In this document: positions 7,985 to 18,017 of the stretch, one piece after another
Layout: each line of letters begins with the position of its first letter
Numbering within the stretch: the stretch's first letter is position 1
From: a virus
Virus record (IMG/VR): IMGVR_UViG_3300025652_000119
Span: 1-48,852 of that record
Reading direction: 5' to 3' (one strand)
Length of the DNA stretch: 48,852 nucleotides
Program-made: the position numbers and the translations under genes
The notes under the pieces: generated by a model
The model's input: only the letters and a program-made list of their open reading frames with translations
The model's database searches: none
Told to the model about the DNA's origin: nothing

Positions 7985-8193
7985 TTCTTAGCAAATTTTT
8001 CTAGACCTGATATACCAAAAGAACCAAGTACTACCCACACAAATGAATCATATACAAACTCGTTTATCACAAGGTCTGTACCAACCCATCCTGTAACTAG
8101 ATCAGCTACCATTATAAGGCACATTATAGCAAATGCTATAAAGCCTACTATAGCTTTTTCGTTCCAGTTGTTGTCGTTTTTAAAGATTTCCAT
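7981..8193 (-). CDS. Small two-helix membrane protein, second holin candidate
   Basis: The 70-residue protein has two hydrophobic segments (about 15-36, IVGFIAFAIMCLIMVADLVTG, and 48-62, FVWVVLGSFGISGLE) with a short polar loop and a basic tail KFAKK. Size and topology fit a small class II holin or antiholin. Its start codon overlaps the stop of the lysine-rich 44-residue gene (TAATG), and its stop overlaps the start of the outer-membrane protein gene. The cassette thus encodes two holin-like proteins about 3 kb apart; one may be an antiholin. Confidence 0.55.
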   Translation of the reverse strand: MEIFKNDNNWNEKAIVGFIAFAIMCLIMVADLVTGWVGTDLVINEFVYDSFVWVVLGSFGISGLEKFAKK

Positions 8194-8327
8194 TAATACT
8201 TTTTCTTTACCATTTTCTTTTTAACAACCTTAGCTCCTTTTTTAGCGTAGCCCATTTTGTTACGAACTGCTTTAGGTAGTTTACCTAAGCTCTTTTTTTT
8301 CTTTGGAGATACTTTCTTTAATGCCAT
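8193..8327 (-). CDS. Very basic 44-residue peptide
   Basis: A tiny gene beginning ATG at 8327 encodes 44 residues, about 40 percent Lys (MALKKVSPKKKKSLGKL, then KGAKVVKKKMVKKKY). Its stop overlaps the start of the next gene as TAATG, which supports translation by coupling. It overlaps the preceding 52-residue gene by 47 bases in another frame. The composition suggests nucleic-acid or membrane-phospholipid binding, for example a DNA-condensing virion peptide or a lytic peptide. No family is recognised. Confidence 0.5.
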   Translation of the reverse strand: MALKKVSPKKKKSLGKLPKAVRNKMGYAKKGAKVVKKKMVKKKY

Positions 8328-8439
8328 TTTTTTCTAATTTAGATTTATTAATTATTTTCTTATTTTTTCTAACTTTGGAAGACGTTTGCTCCCAAATTTC
8401 ATCAGGCGATAAGACAGACCATTTATAATTTTTACTCAT
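8281..8439 (-). CDS. Small hypothetical protein, 52 residues
   Basis: A short frame with ATG at 8439 encodes 52 residues: an N-terminal part with two Trp residues (YKWSVLSPDEIWEQ) followed by a lysine-rich helical tail. It begins two bases after the stop of the structural gene at 8442-8948 and overlaps the next small gene. The tight spacing supports it as real. The N-terminal phrase resembles short phage proteins of unknown function. Confidence 0.45.
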   Translation of the reverse strand: MSKNYKWSVLSPDEIWEQTSSKVRKNKKIINKSKLEKNGIKESISKEKKELR

Positions 8440-8441
8440 TT

Positions 8442-8948
8442 TTATAATCTTTGTAAACCAATTCTAATTGTTAAAGCTGCAGCTGTATATGAAGGAGTAC
8501 CGTCAGTATGACCAAATATATATAAAGAAGTTCCGTTATCTGCAGGTTGAACTACTAAATCAATTCCAGTAACAGTAGCAATTGTTGAAGTAGCTAAAGC
8601 AACATAAGAAGCTGCAGGAATTTCTACTTCTCCCAATATAGTTTGATTCTCTGCATGAGTATTATTTTCTGCTGCACCTGAAGCAGCTGTAGCTATAGAT
8701 TGATCTGTAAAAAATAATGAACCTACAATACTTTGAGCATCATCATCTATAACTGTTATAGATTTTATTAAAGCTCCTCTTCCTGCTACAACAGCATTAG
8801 GAAGTTCAGTTGAAGCAAACCAAACATCATTTGCAGAAAATGTTTCTGCTGCTACAGTTGGCTGCAAAGTAAGAACAACAAACTCTTGATTACTAAGTTT
8901 ATTTTCTACTCTTGATAGCCCTTGGGCTAAATCTCTCGTTCTATCCAT
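8442..8948 (-). CDS. Putative virion protein, beta-rich
   Basis: The 168-residue protein starts with a short charged helix (RTRDLAQGLSRVENKL) and continues as a beta-rich domain: GRGALIKSITVIDDDAQSI, VGSLFFTD, then ATVTGIDLVVQPAD and a closing TIRIGLQRL. This pattern of N-terminal helix plus beta-sandwich resembles small structural proteins in marine phages, and in tone the protein at 28684-29403. A decoration, fibre-adaptor or tail-tip role is plausible. It is the last gene of the adsorption block before the lysis cassette. Confidence 0.5.
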   Translation of the reverse strand: MDRTRDLAQGLSRVENKLSNQEFVVLTLQPTVAAETFSANDVWFASTELPNAVVAGRGALIKSITVIDDDAQSIVGSLFFTDQSIATAASGAAENNTHAENQTILGEVEIPAASYVALATSTIATVTGIDLVVQPADNGTSLYIFGHTDGTPSYTAAALTIRIGLQRL

Positions 8949-8959
8949 TTTATTTTATT

Positions 8960-9277
8960 TTAACATGTTTTACAATTACACAGATCTATAAGCTTTTGTT
9001 TATACATATCTGTTTTAGTTTTATTTATACCTTTTAAAGACTCTACATAAGATTTATATATTGTATATAGTTTTATAGCTTTTGTAGTTTCTTTATTATT
9101 GCAGTCACCTAGATCTATAGATAATATAGCATTTTCTGCGCAATTATGTAAATCTAACTCTATGCAACTGCCATCATCTATTTCAGCAGCAGAGTTGTAG
9201 TTTCCTGAATTAACATCTGTACACCCTGGAGTATTTAATGAAATAGTAAATGCGTGTACTTTTTTTAAATTTGGCAT
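8960..9277 (-). CDS. Small cysteine-containing protein with one GCxD...DDGSC repeat
   Basis: The 105-residue protein carries GCTDVNSGNYNSAAEIDDGSC at about 18-38, with cysteines at both ends. This is one copy of the repeat type (GCxDxxAxNYNxxAxxDDGSC) common in marine Bacteroidetes secreted proteins and also present in the giant fibre encoded just upstream. The C-terminal half is a helix (ETTKAIKLYTIYKSYVESL) ending in a CNCKTC cluster. It starts one base after the stop of the giant gene, so it may be a partner or chaperone-like subunit of that fibre. No signal peptide is evident. Confidence 0.55.
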   Translation of the reverse strand: MPNLKKVHAFTISLNTPGCTDVNSGNYNSAAEIDDGSCIELDLHNCAENAILSIDLGDCNNKETTKAIKLYTIYKSYVESLKGINKTKTDMYKQKLIDLCNCKTC

Positions 9278-9278
9278 C

Positions 9279-12200
9279 TTAAAAATATTTTTTAGTTATT
9301 AAATCTCCAAATTCTCCTATAAGTTTTATCTCTAATGGAGCATTTAAATTTCCTGGGTTTATATATTCCATTGCAATTTTTACATCTTTTGTTATTGTAA
9401 AAGAGTCTGAGAAAATACTTTTAGCAAACATAGTATTAAGAGTGGCTAAAACTTTATTGTTATCTATATCTATAACACGAACCTTAACTCCTGAATACTC
9501 TAAAAGAGAGTTAGAAGAAGTGGCTGCTTGAACAGTTATAGTTGTATGGTCTTTTGTATCTTCTTTTACATACACCGTACAATTTTCAGTGGTAAGTAAT
9601 GAGTTGTTTTCAACACACCCAATACTACAATTTGAATTTAAACTTAGCAAAATAGATCCTGTGTCATTGTACCCAAACCCGTGGTAGATAGAATGATAAA
9701 CAGTGTTGTTTGGTCTTATAATTTCCAAATCTGCATGAGCCCATATATTAGACTTTTCTACCCCTAAAGGTAAAAACCATAAACACTTGCTTCCTACAAT
9801 ATTATTAATACTAACAACACTAGTTAAAGCTCCTACTGTTTCATGATATTGACTAGCTGCAGGAGAAACTTGTAAAACATTTTGATCTGAATCGTAAATA
9901 ATCCAATTAAGTTTTTGTAAATCTTCCGCAGAAACTCCATTAGTATATATAACAGTTTTAATTTTCCAACCTGTTACTACAGGGTCTACTGGATTTACTG
10001 GGTCTACAGGGTTTGGATCTATAGGGTCTCCATCACACTCAAACCCTTCTTCAGCATATGTACAAGAACCATCATCGTATATAGCGTTTGAATCATAGTT
10101 ACATGCAGCAGTATCCATACATCCTTGACAACTATCAAATTCACAGGTACCATTGTCATCTGTAGCTAATGGGTTGTAATTACAAGCGCCAGGAGATGTA
10201 CACCCATATATAGGAACATAGTAATTACATTGATTATTATTATCTTCTATGTAACAACAAGCTGTATTGTCGTCAGGAATTCCAAAATAATTAACTGCAG
10301 ATTGATCAGTACAAACTTTTATTGGATTTGAACAATCAGTTTCTACTGTACCTCCTATAACTCCAGTACATAAATAATTACAGTTAGCATTATTTTCACT
10401 ACAAGTTTCACACTCTTCTAAACTATCTGGATTAGAATAATTATTAGCTGCAGGATCGCAACATTTAGTTTCGTACCCACCTGGGCAAGGAAGAACAGGA
10501 CAGTCTTCACAAATATTACTATTACAAGTAAAATCAGGATTAGTTCCATTTAATATTCCTTCATGTAGTGAAGGAGCAACTGAAGCTGAAGTTCCATTGT
10601 CTGTTGTGTATTGCATATAATTTGGAGCACATTCACTACAGCATACTTCAGTTAAGTCAGGCTCTGGAGTTATAAACTCAGACAAATCAATAACTACTTC
10701 TTGAGTAGTTCCATCGTTATTTTTAACAGGAATAAGTTCATATACTTGAGGAGCACTTATACTACTACCTCCTACAAGATCTAAAATTACTCCTGACTCG
10801 TACGGAGAACCTGAAATTAAAGTTTGAGTAATTCTTAAATCTTTATCGTATACTACTTCTGCTATTGGACTTAAAGCATTTTCAATATAACTTTTTATAG
10901 TACCATCTTCAGGAATAGCAAGTGTGTATTTAACTATCCTTTGTATTTCTGGATACCTTCCAAATAAATTAGAAGCATCGTAAGTTGTTAAATCTAAATC
11001 TTCTTTTAATGTAAAATAAAATTTTGGACTGTAGTACAATGTACTGTTAGTAGGTAACTGTAAAAAATCTACGCTTGATGTTTTTGGAGTTAAATTTATA
11101 TTAGAAATTTGGATAGAATTATCTCCTTCTCCAATTCTGTAATGATAGTATCCTGGCTGTGTTATGTCTACGTTTCTTACATTATAGATAGCTCCTCCAC
11201 TAGGCTCTGCACTAAAGTTGTAATGTATTTCTCCATTTTTTTGTGCGTTAGTAGTAAATATTTTAGGAAAGTCTTTACTAACTTTTTGCACTCTATTGCT
11301 AAAAGAAACATTATTAATTTGATCTAAATTAGTAGGGTCAGCTTCGCTACAACTCCCATCTTCTAAACATGCAGGCCAATTGTCTGGCAACGTAAGGTCT
11401 AAATTATCATAAAAAAATGAATCCTTGCTTATACTAAATATAGGTATTCCGTTTTCAGGATACACTGCAGGTAGAGATACAAGCGAGTGCGTAAAATTAA
11501 CACTACTATTAACTTCTCCATCTTTATCTGGTTCTACATCATAAACTGGAGGTACATAAGTTTCGTACTCACAACATCCAATACAAGGAACTGTATAAGT
11601 AGGACTGTAATTTAAAGCGTCTTCATCTATACATCCTACACAAGAATTAAAATCAGGGTCATTTACGTCAGTAAAACAATTATCACACTCATCTTCAATA
11701 GTTAGTGTAGTGCTTAAAGGTACACACTCATTTAAACATTGATCAAAATGATTGCCAGAACAACATCCGTTTCCATCTGGCCCTTCACAAGTTCCACATT
11801 CAGTTTCAGGTCCTTGACCGCAACCACATCCTTCATCTATTTCAGGACAAATGTTTTCTTCTAATATGTAAGTTTGTGTGCAATAACAATATTTGTATCC
11901 TGGACAAGGATTGTTTGGTAATTGCCCAGGCCCATTAGGAACTCCGTGACAATCTAAACATTCATTGTTACCGCAACAAACTCCGCATTGATCTTCTCCA
12001 TCCGAACAAAAATCAGGATCATCAAATCCTCCAAGTCTACATTCTCCACATTCGTCATACTCTCCAGCACAATCGTCAGAAGTATCTCCTCCTGTAAAAC
12101 TATAACCTGGTTGAGGAGATAAACTACCATCGTCATTTACTACAGGACAAAGCTGTACTGCAGGAGCAACTCCTAACCCATCCCCGTCACTATCTATGTA

Positions 12201-15200
12201 TTGAGACATAGGCATATTATTACAATCACAAGCGTCATCAACATTTACTTGACCTGTACAACCACAATAAAGTCCATGCAATTGTTCTGAAGTTTCTCCC
12301 TCACAGTTACAAGGTTTTTCAAGATTTTGTTGCAAAATTCCTCCCATATACACTTTTTCTATAGGATCACCATTACAATCACAGTGAGTTCCTACAGGAA
12401 GATCTCCTTCACAACTACAATATTTTCCATCCCAATATTGAGGACTTGTAGAGTTTTGATACTCAGAAAGACTATCGCTAGGTATTACAGCAGCACCTGA
12501 ACAATCACAATAACCTTCTTCTAATCCTTCTTGTAAAAATGTAGCTTGGCCACATGTTCCACAATAATTAGGTAAAAGCGCATTATCACAATCACATCCG
12601 CTAAAAGGGTAGCTACATAAAGAGTCGTCTTGTACCCAATACCCTTGTCCAGAAGGAGTGGGAGTTCCAGGACTTACAAAATTACATGCACTTGAGTTTC
12701 CACAATAACTATAACTACATCTAGAGTTGTCTTCAACACTAAATCCAAAAACAGGTTCTTCATAATTAGAAGCTTCAGTGTCTGCACAAACCCCACAAGT
12801 TGATCCAGGGTCAGGAATTTCAGATGCATTTTCTTCTGTGCCTGCTACAAAATTTGTTGCATAACATTCTGAACACTGAGGTTCTATACTTTCTCCACAA
12901 TCACATTCTACAAAACCTTCTGAAGTGCTGTCTGCTACTGCACCTGTCCCTCCAATTGCTTCAGGTCCGTTATTTGCAGGGCTAACACATCTTGATGGTA
13001 TCGTAGCATTACTTATATAATTACAGTTTTCTAATCCTATACTATTGTATTCATCCATACATCCTGTAACCCCAGAGTATGTAATACTAGTTGCAGTAAA
13101 ATTAAATCCTGAAACATTTGAAGAAATATCAGGTCCTTTAATTGTAATTTGATCTCTTGTAATATTGTTATCTTGTTGAACATCATTTTTATATGATGTC
13201 CAAGCACTTTCTGCGTCACTAGACGAAGAGTAACTCATAGAAAAAATATCTTTGTAAGATACATCTCCTGCGTTTATAGCAAATAAAGCGTAGTAAGTGT
13301 TATTATAATTTAAAGGATTTACTATTACACCTAAAGAAGGATATTCATTTTCCCCATTAGCTCCTGCATAATCTGAAGATACTATTTTTCTAGCTGATAT
13401 ATATATACCATAATCTTTTGCTACAAAAATATTATCAATACTAACGGTACTAATATCAGATAATTCTGAATCTACTGAATTTGCTATAGTAAACCTTGGA
13501 TCAAAACTGTCAGAAAATTGAGTAGGCAACCCTTCTCCTTGCGTGTCTGGAAAAGGGTCTACATGTTTAACAACTGCTTGAGTCAAAGTACTTTCTAAAT
13601 TTAATAAATTAACTTGCATTAAATAATCACGTACTCTTCCGTAATCGCTACTTTGATTAGTACCTAAAATATATAATGTAAATCCTATAGGATCATAAAT
13701 TAATTTTTTAGGCATTACCTTTGTAAAATTGTAATCTCCTGCTCCTTCTAAATTACTAGCTCTTTGATAGTAAGTAGATAAAGCGTCACAATTTATTAAT
13801 GTTAATTCTCCTAACTCTTTATCAATACTATATACTAAAATATAGTTATCTCCTTGACCTAAATTTATAACAAAAGTTACTGAAGTATTTTGTAAGTCAG
13901 AGTAAGAACTAAAAGTTATATTATTAATTTGCTCTGTAGATAAATTTTCAAAAGAGTTGTTATAAAGTTCTGCTGTTTGTAAATCTGATAATATATATAC
14001 AAGATGAGTCGAGCTAAATTCTATATTAGAATTAGGAAAGTCCCAATTGTTTCCATCATATAATTTTTTTATATAATAAGCATTAAAATTAGTATCTAGT
14101 TTATTAAATCTTAATGCAACTTTACCAAATTCATTAAGCTCTAGATTTATAATCCAATAACTATTTTCTGTTATTTGAATTTCTCCAAAACCATTTGCTA
14201 AATAACTAGTATCAGTGCAATTTAAATTTGATACACTTAAAGTACTAGTAGGGTGCGCAGATAATTGATAGTTATTTGAAAAAGCTGTCGAGTACTGAGT
14301 GCAAGTTAAATTAACTGTTCTATCAGTTGGCTTTGAAGGAAAACTAAAAACGTAGTAATGATTTGTAACGCTATCAGTTCTACCAAATTCTCCTGGCCAT
14401 AAACCACGATTATTTACTCCTACTATAGAAGGAGTTATAAAAGGTTTAGCTCCTGTGTTATGATCTGGGTAAACTCTATTTTCTACAGTATAGTTTAAGG
14501 CCGCATCAAAATATTTAATAGCAATAGTTTCAGCGTTAGATCCATTTGAATCTAATGATACATCATCTTTAGTAGTTCCAATGTAAATACCTGAAGTGTC
14601 TGAGTTAGGGACTATACTATATTTATGATATTGATTTTCAGAACTAGCGTCTACTTTAGATAAAGTTTTTACAAAATGAACAATAGGAGTATCTGCAAAA
14701 TTAGTTATAGTATGTGACCCAAAACTATTTCCAGATTTTATTCTGCTTAAGGTACTACCAAAATATCCTGGACTCGCAGGAGAATATTTTAAAGCTGGTG
14801 ATGAAGTTACTTGCGCTAAAGTTGACGGCAATTCTATTATAGGAGTAGAAGTAGTAGTTTCATTAATCCACGATTGAATATAAGATACTTCAGGGGATTC
14901 TGCATTTACATTAAAAGTGTTAGTATTAAAGACAATTTTAGGAACCTTAGAATCACTTATATAGTAAGTAGGAATATCTTGAGAAGTATGTATTGTTATT
15001 GCTGAAGTAGGCACAGTCTCTTCTGCGCTTCTAACCTTATGTCTTCCTTTTTCTAACCAATTATCAAGTTCTATGTTTGAAGACATAGAAGGTAAAAAGT
15101 CAAAATTAGTAGATGTAGTTTTAACAAAAGCTTTTGTAAAACTTGCAAATTGACTTACAGTAACAGACAATCCTGGCTCAATTATTTTTATATATTCATT

Positions 15201-18008
15201 TGAATTGTGAGAAAAGAAATACATAGCACCATCATGCCCTCTATCTACTCTAGTTAAATCTCCTGCAAACGGATTTTCTATCATTACAGCGCTATTAGCA
15301 ATAGGCAAACTGTCTTCATCTGTTTGCCCTAAAGCTACAGAACTAACATCGTAGATACAAATGTATTTTAAATCAGTGGTTTTAGATTTAACAATTGTAT
15401 ATAAATAATTATCATTTTCAGTAAATTGCATAGATACAGGCATATACCCTTTTTCTGTAGCTACATTTTCGTTTGAAATGTCTCCCCCAGGTACAGGCAA
15501 ATAAACACCGTTATCAGTTAGTGGTAAAAATTGCCCATACTCGTTCATGTACATTAATGCAAATCCATGTAAAACTGCATAAGCCATTACATAACAACCT
15601 ATAGTGTCTGCAGGTTGATCTGGCATTACTACAAAAGGATTTTGATTTGTATTTCCCATATCAGTTCCAGCAATAGATTTTTTCTTAAAACTAATTGCTG
15701 CAGGACAATAAGATAGTAATTTAAATAGCTCATCGTCTTTAGAAGTATCAACAACAATTGAAGCTTCTGCTGCTGATAAAGTTGTAGGGTCTTCGATAGA
15801 ATAATCTGTAGATGCTACAAAACCATAAGAACCTCCTGTTTCTGTGTTGTTTTCCCATCCGCTACCAGCAAGTCTTATAATACCATATTGAGAAATATCA
15901 TTAGGAGTATTAAAATCAAATCCTTTTATATACATAGTTGTAGGCATAGAAAAAGTATCTGATTGAGTTATAGGCATGTAATAATGATTTCCATTAACTT
16001 TACCATAAACAGCAGTTCTATTAAAAGGAAGAAGTTCATTGTTTTCTGTCTGCGAATGTCCAGCGTTAAATGAGTACCGCCCAAAAATATTATCTGTAGC
16101 AAATCTAGAGTTTCCTTCTGGAGATGTAATATCTACTACTGGTAAATTCATAAATTGACTTGTAAATAAATCAAATACAATGTAACTACCTTGCCAATAT
16201 TTAGAATTAGTAGAAGTATCTACATATTTAAAATCTCCAATTCCATCATTGCTAATACTAGCGCTAGGAATATTTTCTCCTGTAATTGGAAAATCTGCAT
16301 AAATATTACTGTGCATAGGAGGTGCAGATTGTATAATAGGTATAATTTTAGAAGTTCTAAGCTTTTGATTAGGATTAGTTCCAGGAGAAAGATTACTATA
16401 TGTAGTTGCTGAAAAAGTAGCAAAAGAACTTTCTAGCGGATTACATATGTCTATTTCTAGACCATTAACTGTACTAATACTAGTGTCTTTAGTAGTTAAT
16501 GGCCAATACCATTCAGATATATTACCTCCTGCAGCAGTATGTAAAGATTTAAATTTTTCTAAAACATTGTATCCGTTTTTAGAAACATCTTCATTAGTCA
16601 TGTATTGATCAATTCCTCCTTCAGGCTCAAGACTAAATCTTTTTGATCCTAAACTACCGTTTTGTAAATCAGCATCACCAGATACATCTTCAAGCATCCA
16701 TTTAGAATAATCAAAAAAATCTGGGTAAACAGAAAAACTGCTTTGGACCGCTACTACTTCTGCAGTACTTCCAAAAGATCCGTTTGAATTAACAACATTA
16801 CCTAATCCATTTTCAGGATTATTACAATCATAAATTTTTTCTAAGTCTGAATTGTAGTTAGGTATATTATGATCAAAAGATAAAAAAGCTATTTCTCTAG
16901 GATTATAAAATAAAATGCTAGAAACTTTTATTGGTGCTGTTAAAGCATACGAAGATTCTAAAAACCCAGGGTGCGCAGTATTAGATACAGTAATAGAATA
17001 TAAGTTACTAGTAGATAATTTTTGCATTCCTTCATTTGATTCGCCTATAGGTACAGGAGTATTTTTTTGTACATTTATAGCAGCTGTAGCTTCTTGTTCT
17101 AAGAATTTATTACCATTTTTTATAATGTTACCATACCTATCAGATAAATTAAAATATCCAACATTATTTTTATACACAACACATTCTACATTACCAAAGT
17201 TATCAGTTATAAGTAAAGATTCTGTAAAATACATAGTTCCATCACTTAATGCTTTGTTAGGAATAAAAGAAGCTTCATTATTACCTATTTCAAATGTTTG
17301 TTCATTAAAAACACCTTCAAATTGTTGTCTTAAGTTATAGTAAATTTCTCCTATACTTATATCTACTGCTCCTCCAAAAAAACTAGAACTTGTAGGAATG
17401 TAATTTACTTCTAATCCTCTAGAAACGTCAGAATATAATACTCTAGGATTTTGTTTAAAATTAAATACAGCTTCTCCTGAATTTTTATTTGCTTGTGGAT
17501 CGTAGTTAACCGCGCTTACATTTGTCACACCATATCTAACAGGAGCTGCTGTGCTTGGGCTACCGTATTTAGAAAAAGTTTGACTTTTTAATTTTGAATT
17601 TTTAACTAATCCATTATCATTTATAATTCCTTTTTTATCTGTAATTAAATTATTATAAAGAATATAATCTCTAGATATAAATTTTGAATCTAAGTTTAAA
17701 CCCAACTGCTTACCTATTTTTTCAATAGTTTTAGCTAAAACATTAACTTCTGTTTTTTTAATTTTAGCAAGTTTTATATCTGAAACCTCCTTGCCTACTT
17801 TAGTAAAATGTAAATCTAAGTTTCCTTTACATTTAAAAGTTGGAGAGTATATAGTATTAAAAAATAAAGCCCATTGATTTAAAGCGTTATCTATAATTAT
17901 ATTATTACTTTTTGAAACTGCAACTTTTAAAGTAATTTTAGCAGTGTTCCCTGCTTTAGCTTTAGAAATAGCGTCAAGAAGTTCTTTATTATAATTTAGC
18001 TTTGACAT
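9279..18008 (-). CDS. Giant cysteine-rich fibre / adhesin, 2909 residues
   Basis: One frame encodes 2909 residues. Residues 1-1640 are mostly beta-rich without obvious repeats. About 1645-2140 is a cysteine-rich array with motifs such as DECGECRLGGFDDPDFC, DQCGVCCGNNECLDCHG and the calcium-binding-like YIDSDGDGLGVA. After a beta-rich spacer comes a second array (about 2455-2660) with ACNYNPLATDDNGTC and ACNYDSNAIYDDGSC, then a PVDPVNPVDPV linker and a C-terminal beta domain. Such cysteine repeats are typical of marine Bacteroidetes surface proteins sorted by T9SS. Here they lie in a virion adsorption block with no signal peptide. The likely role is a long receptor-binding fibre. Disulfides would form after lysis or outside the cell. 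Confidence 0.7.
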   Translation of the reverse strand: MSKLNYNKELLDAISKAKAGNTAKITLKVAVSKSNNIIIDNALNQWALFFNTIYSPTFKCKGNLDLHFTKVGKEVSDIKLAKIKKTEVNVLAKTIEKIGKQLGLNLDSKFISRDYILYNNLITDKKGIINDNGLVKNSKLKSQTFSKYGSPSTAAPVRYGVTNVSAVNYDPQANKNSGEAVFNFKQNPRVLYSDVSRGLEVNYIPTSSSFFGGAVDISIGEIYYNLRQQFEGVFNEQTFEIGNNEASFIPNKALSDGTMYFTESLLITDNFGNVECVVYKNNVGYFNLSDRYGNIIKNGNKFLEQEATAAINVQKNTPVPIGESNEGMQKLSTSNLYSITVSNTAHPGFLESSYALTAPIKVSSILFYNPREIAFLSFDHNIPNYNSDLEKIYDCNNPENGLGNVVNSNGSFGSTAEVVAVQSSFSVYPDFFDYSKWMLEDVSGDADLQNGSLGSKRFSLEPEGGIDQYMTNEDVSKNGYNVLEKFKSLHTAAGGNISEWYWPLTTKDTSISTVNGLEIDICNPLESSFATFSATTYSNLSPGTNPNQKLRTSKIIPIIQSAPPMHSNIYADFPITGENIPSASISNDGIGDFKYVDTSTNSKYWQGSYIVFDLFTSQFMNLPVVDITSPEGNSRFATDNIFGRYSFNAGHSQTENNELLPFNRTAVYGKVNGNHYYMPITQSDTFSMPTTMYIKGFDFNTPNDISQYGIIRLAGSGWENNTETGGSYGFVASTDYSIEDPTTLSAAEASIVVDTSKDDELFKLLSYCPAAISFKKKSIAGTDMGNTNQNPFVVMPDQPADTIGCYVMAYAVLHGFALMYMNEYGQFLPLTDNGVYLPVPGGDISNENVATEKGYMPVSMQFTENDNYLYTIVKSKTTDLKYICIYDVSSVALGQTDEDSLPIANSAVMIENPFAGDLTRVDRGHDGAMYFFSHNSNEYIKIIEPGLSVTVSQFASFTKAFVKTTSTNFDFLPSMSSNIELDNWLEKGRHKVRSAEETVPTSAITIHTSQDIPTYYISDSKVPKIVFNTNTFNVNAESPEVSYIQSWINETTTSTPIIELPSTLAQVTSSPALKYSPASPGYFGSTLSRIKSGNSFGSHTITNFADTPIVHFVKTLSKVDASSENQYHKYSIVPNSDTSGIYIGTTKDDVSLDSNGSNAETIAIKYFDAALNYTVENRVYPDHNTGAKPFITPSIVGVNNRGLWPGEFGRTDSVTNHYYVFSFPSKPTDRTVNLTCTQYSTAFSNNYQLSAHPTSTLSVSNLNCTDTSYLANGFGEIQITENSYWIINLELNEFGKVALRFNKLDTNFNAYYIKKLYDGNNWDFPNSNIEFSSTHLVYILSDLQTAELYNNSFENLSTEQINNITFSSYSDLQNTSVTFVINLGQGDNYILVYSIDKELGELTLINCDALSTYYQRASNLEGAGDYNFTKVMPKKLIYDPIGFTLYILGTNQSSDYGRVRDYLMQVNLLNLESTLTQAVVKHVDPFPDTQGEGLPTQFSDSFDPRFTIANSVDSELSDISTVSIDNIFVAKDYGIYISARKIVSSDYAGANGENEYPSLGVIVNPLNYNNTYYALFAINAGDVSYKDIFSMSYSSSSDAESAWTSYKNDVQQDNNITRDQITIKGPDISSNVSGFNFTATSITYSGVTGCMDEYNSIGLENCNYISNATIPSRCVSPANNGPEAIGGTGAVADSTSEGFVECDCGESIEPQCSECYATNFVAGTEENASEIPDPGSTCGVCADTEASNYEEPVFGFSVEDNSRCSYSYCGNSSACNFVSPGTPTPSGQGYWVQDDSLCSYPFSGCDCDNALLPNYCGTCGQATFLQEGLEEGYCDCSGAAVIPSDSLSEYQNSTSPQYWDGKYCSCEGDLPVGTHCDCNGDPIEKVYMGGILQQNLEKPCNCEGETSEQLHGLYCGCTGQVNVDDACDCNNMPMSQYIDSDGDGLGVAPAVQLCPVVNDDGSLSPQPGYSFTGGDTSDDCAGEYDECGECRLGGFDDPDFCSDGEDQCGVCCGNNECLDCHGVPNGPGQLPNNPCPGYKYCYCTQTYILEENICPEIDEGCGCGQGPETECGTCEGPDGNGCCSGNHFDQCLNECVPLSTTLTIEDECDNCFTDVNDPDFNSCVGCIDEDALNYSPTYTVPCIGCCEYETYVPPVYDVEPDKDGEVNSSVNFTHSLVSLPAVYPENGIPIFSISKDSFFYDNLDLTLPDNWPACLEDGSCSEADPTNLDQINNVSFSNRVQKVSKDFPKIFTTNAQKNGEIHYNFSAEPSGGAIYNVRNVDITQPGYYHYRIGEGDNSIQISNINLTPKTSSVDFLQLPTNSTLYYSPKFYFTLKEDLDLTTYDASNLFGRYPEIQRIVKYTLAIPEDGTIKSYIENALSPIAEVVYDKDLRITQTLISGSPYESGVILDLVGGSSISAPQVYELIPVKNNDGTTQEVVIDLSEFITPEPDLTEVCCSECAPNYMQYTTDNGTSASVAPSLHEGILNGTNPDFTCNSNICEDCPVLPCPGGYETKCCDPAANNYSNPDSLEECETCSENNANCNYLCTGVIGGTVETDCSNPIKVCTDQSAVNYFGIPDDNTACCYIEDNNNQCNYYVPIYGCTSPGACNYNPLATDDNGTCEFDSCQGCMDTAACNYDSNAIYDDGSCTYAEEGFECDGDPIDPNPVDPVNPVDPVVTGWKIKTVIYTNGVSAEDLQKLNWIIYDSDQNVLQVSPAASQYHETVGALTSVVSINNIVGSKCLWFLPLGVEKSNIWAHADLEIIRPNNTVYHSIYHGFGYNDTGSILLSLNSNCSIGCVENNSLLTTENCTVYVKEDTKDHTTITVQAATSSNSLLEYSGVKVRVIDIDNNKVLATLNTMFAKSIFSDSFTITKDVKIAMEYINPGNLNAPLEIKLIGEFGDLITKKYF

Positions 18009-18017
18009 AGTTTTATA

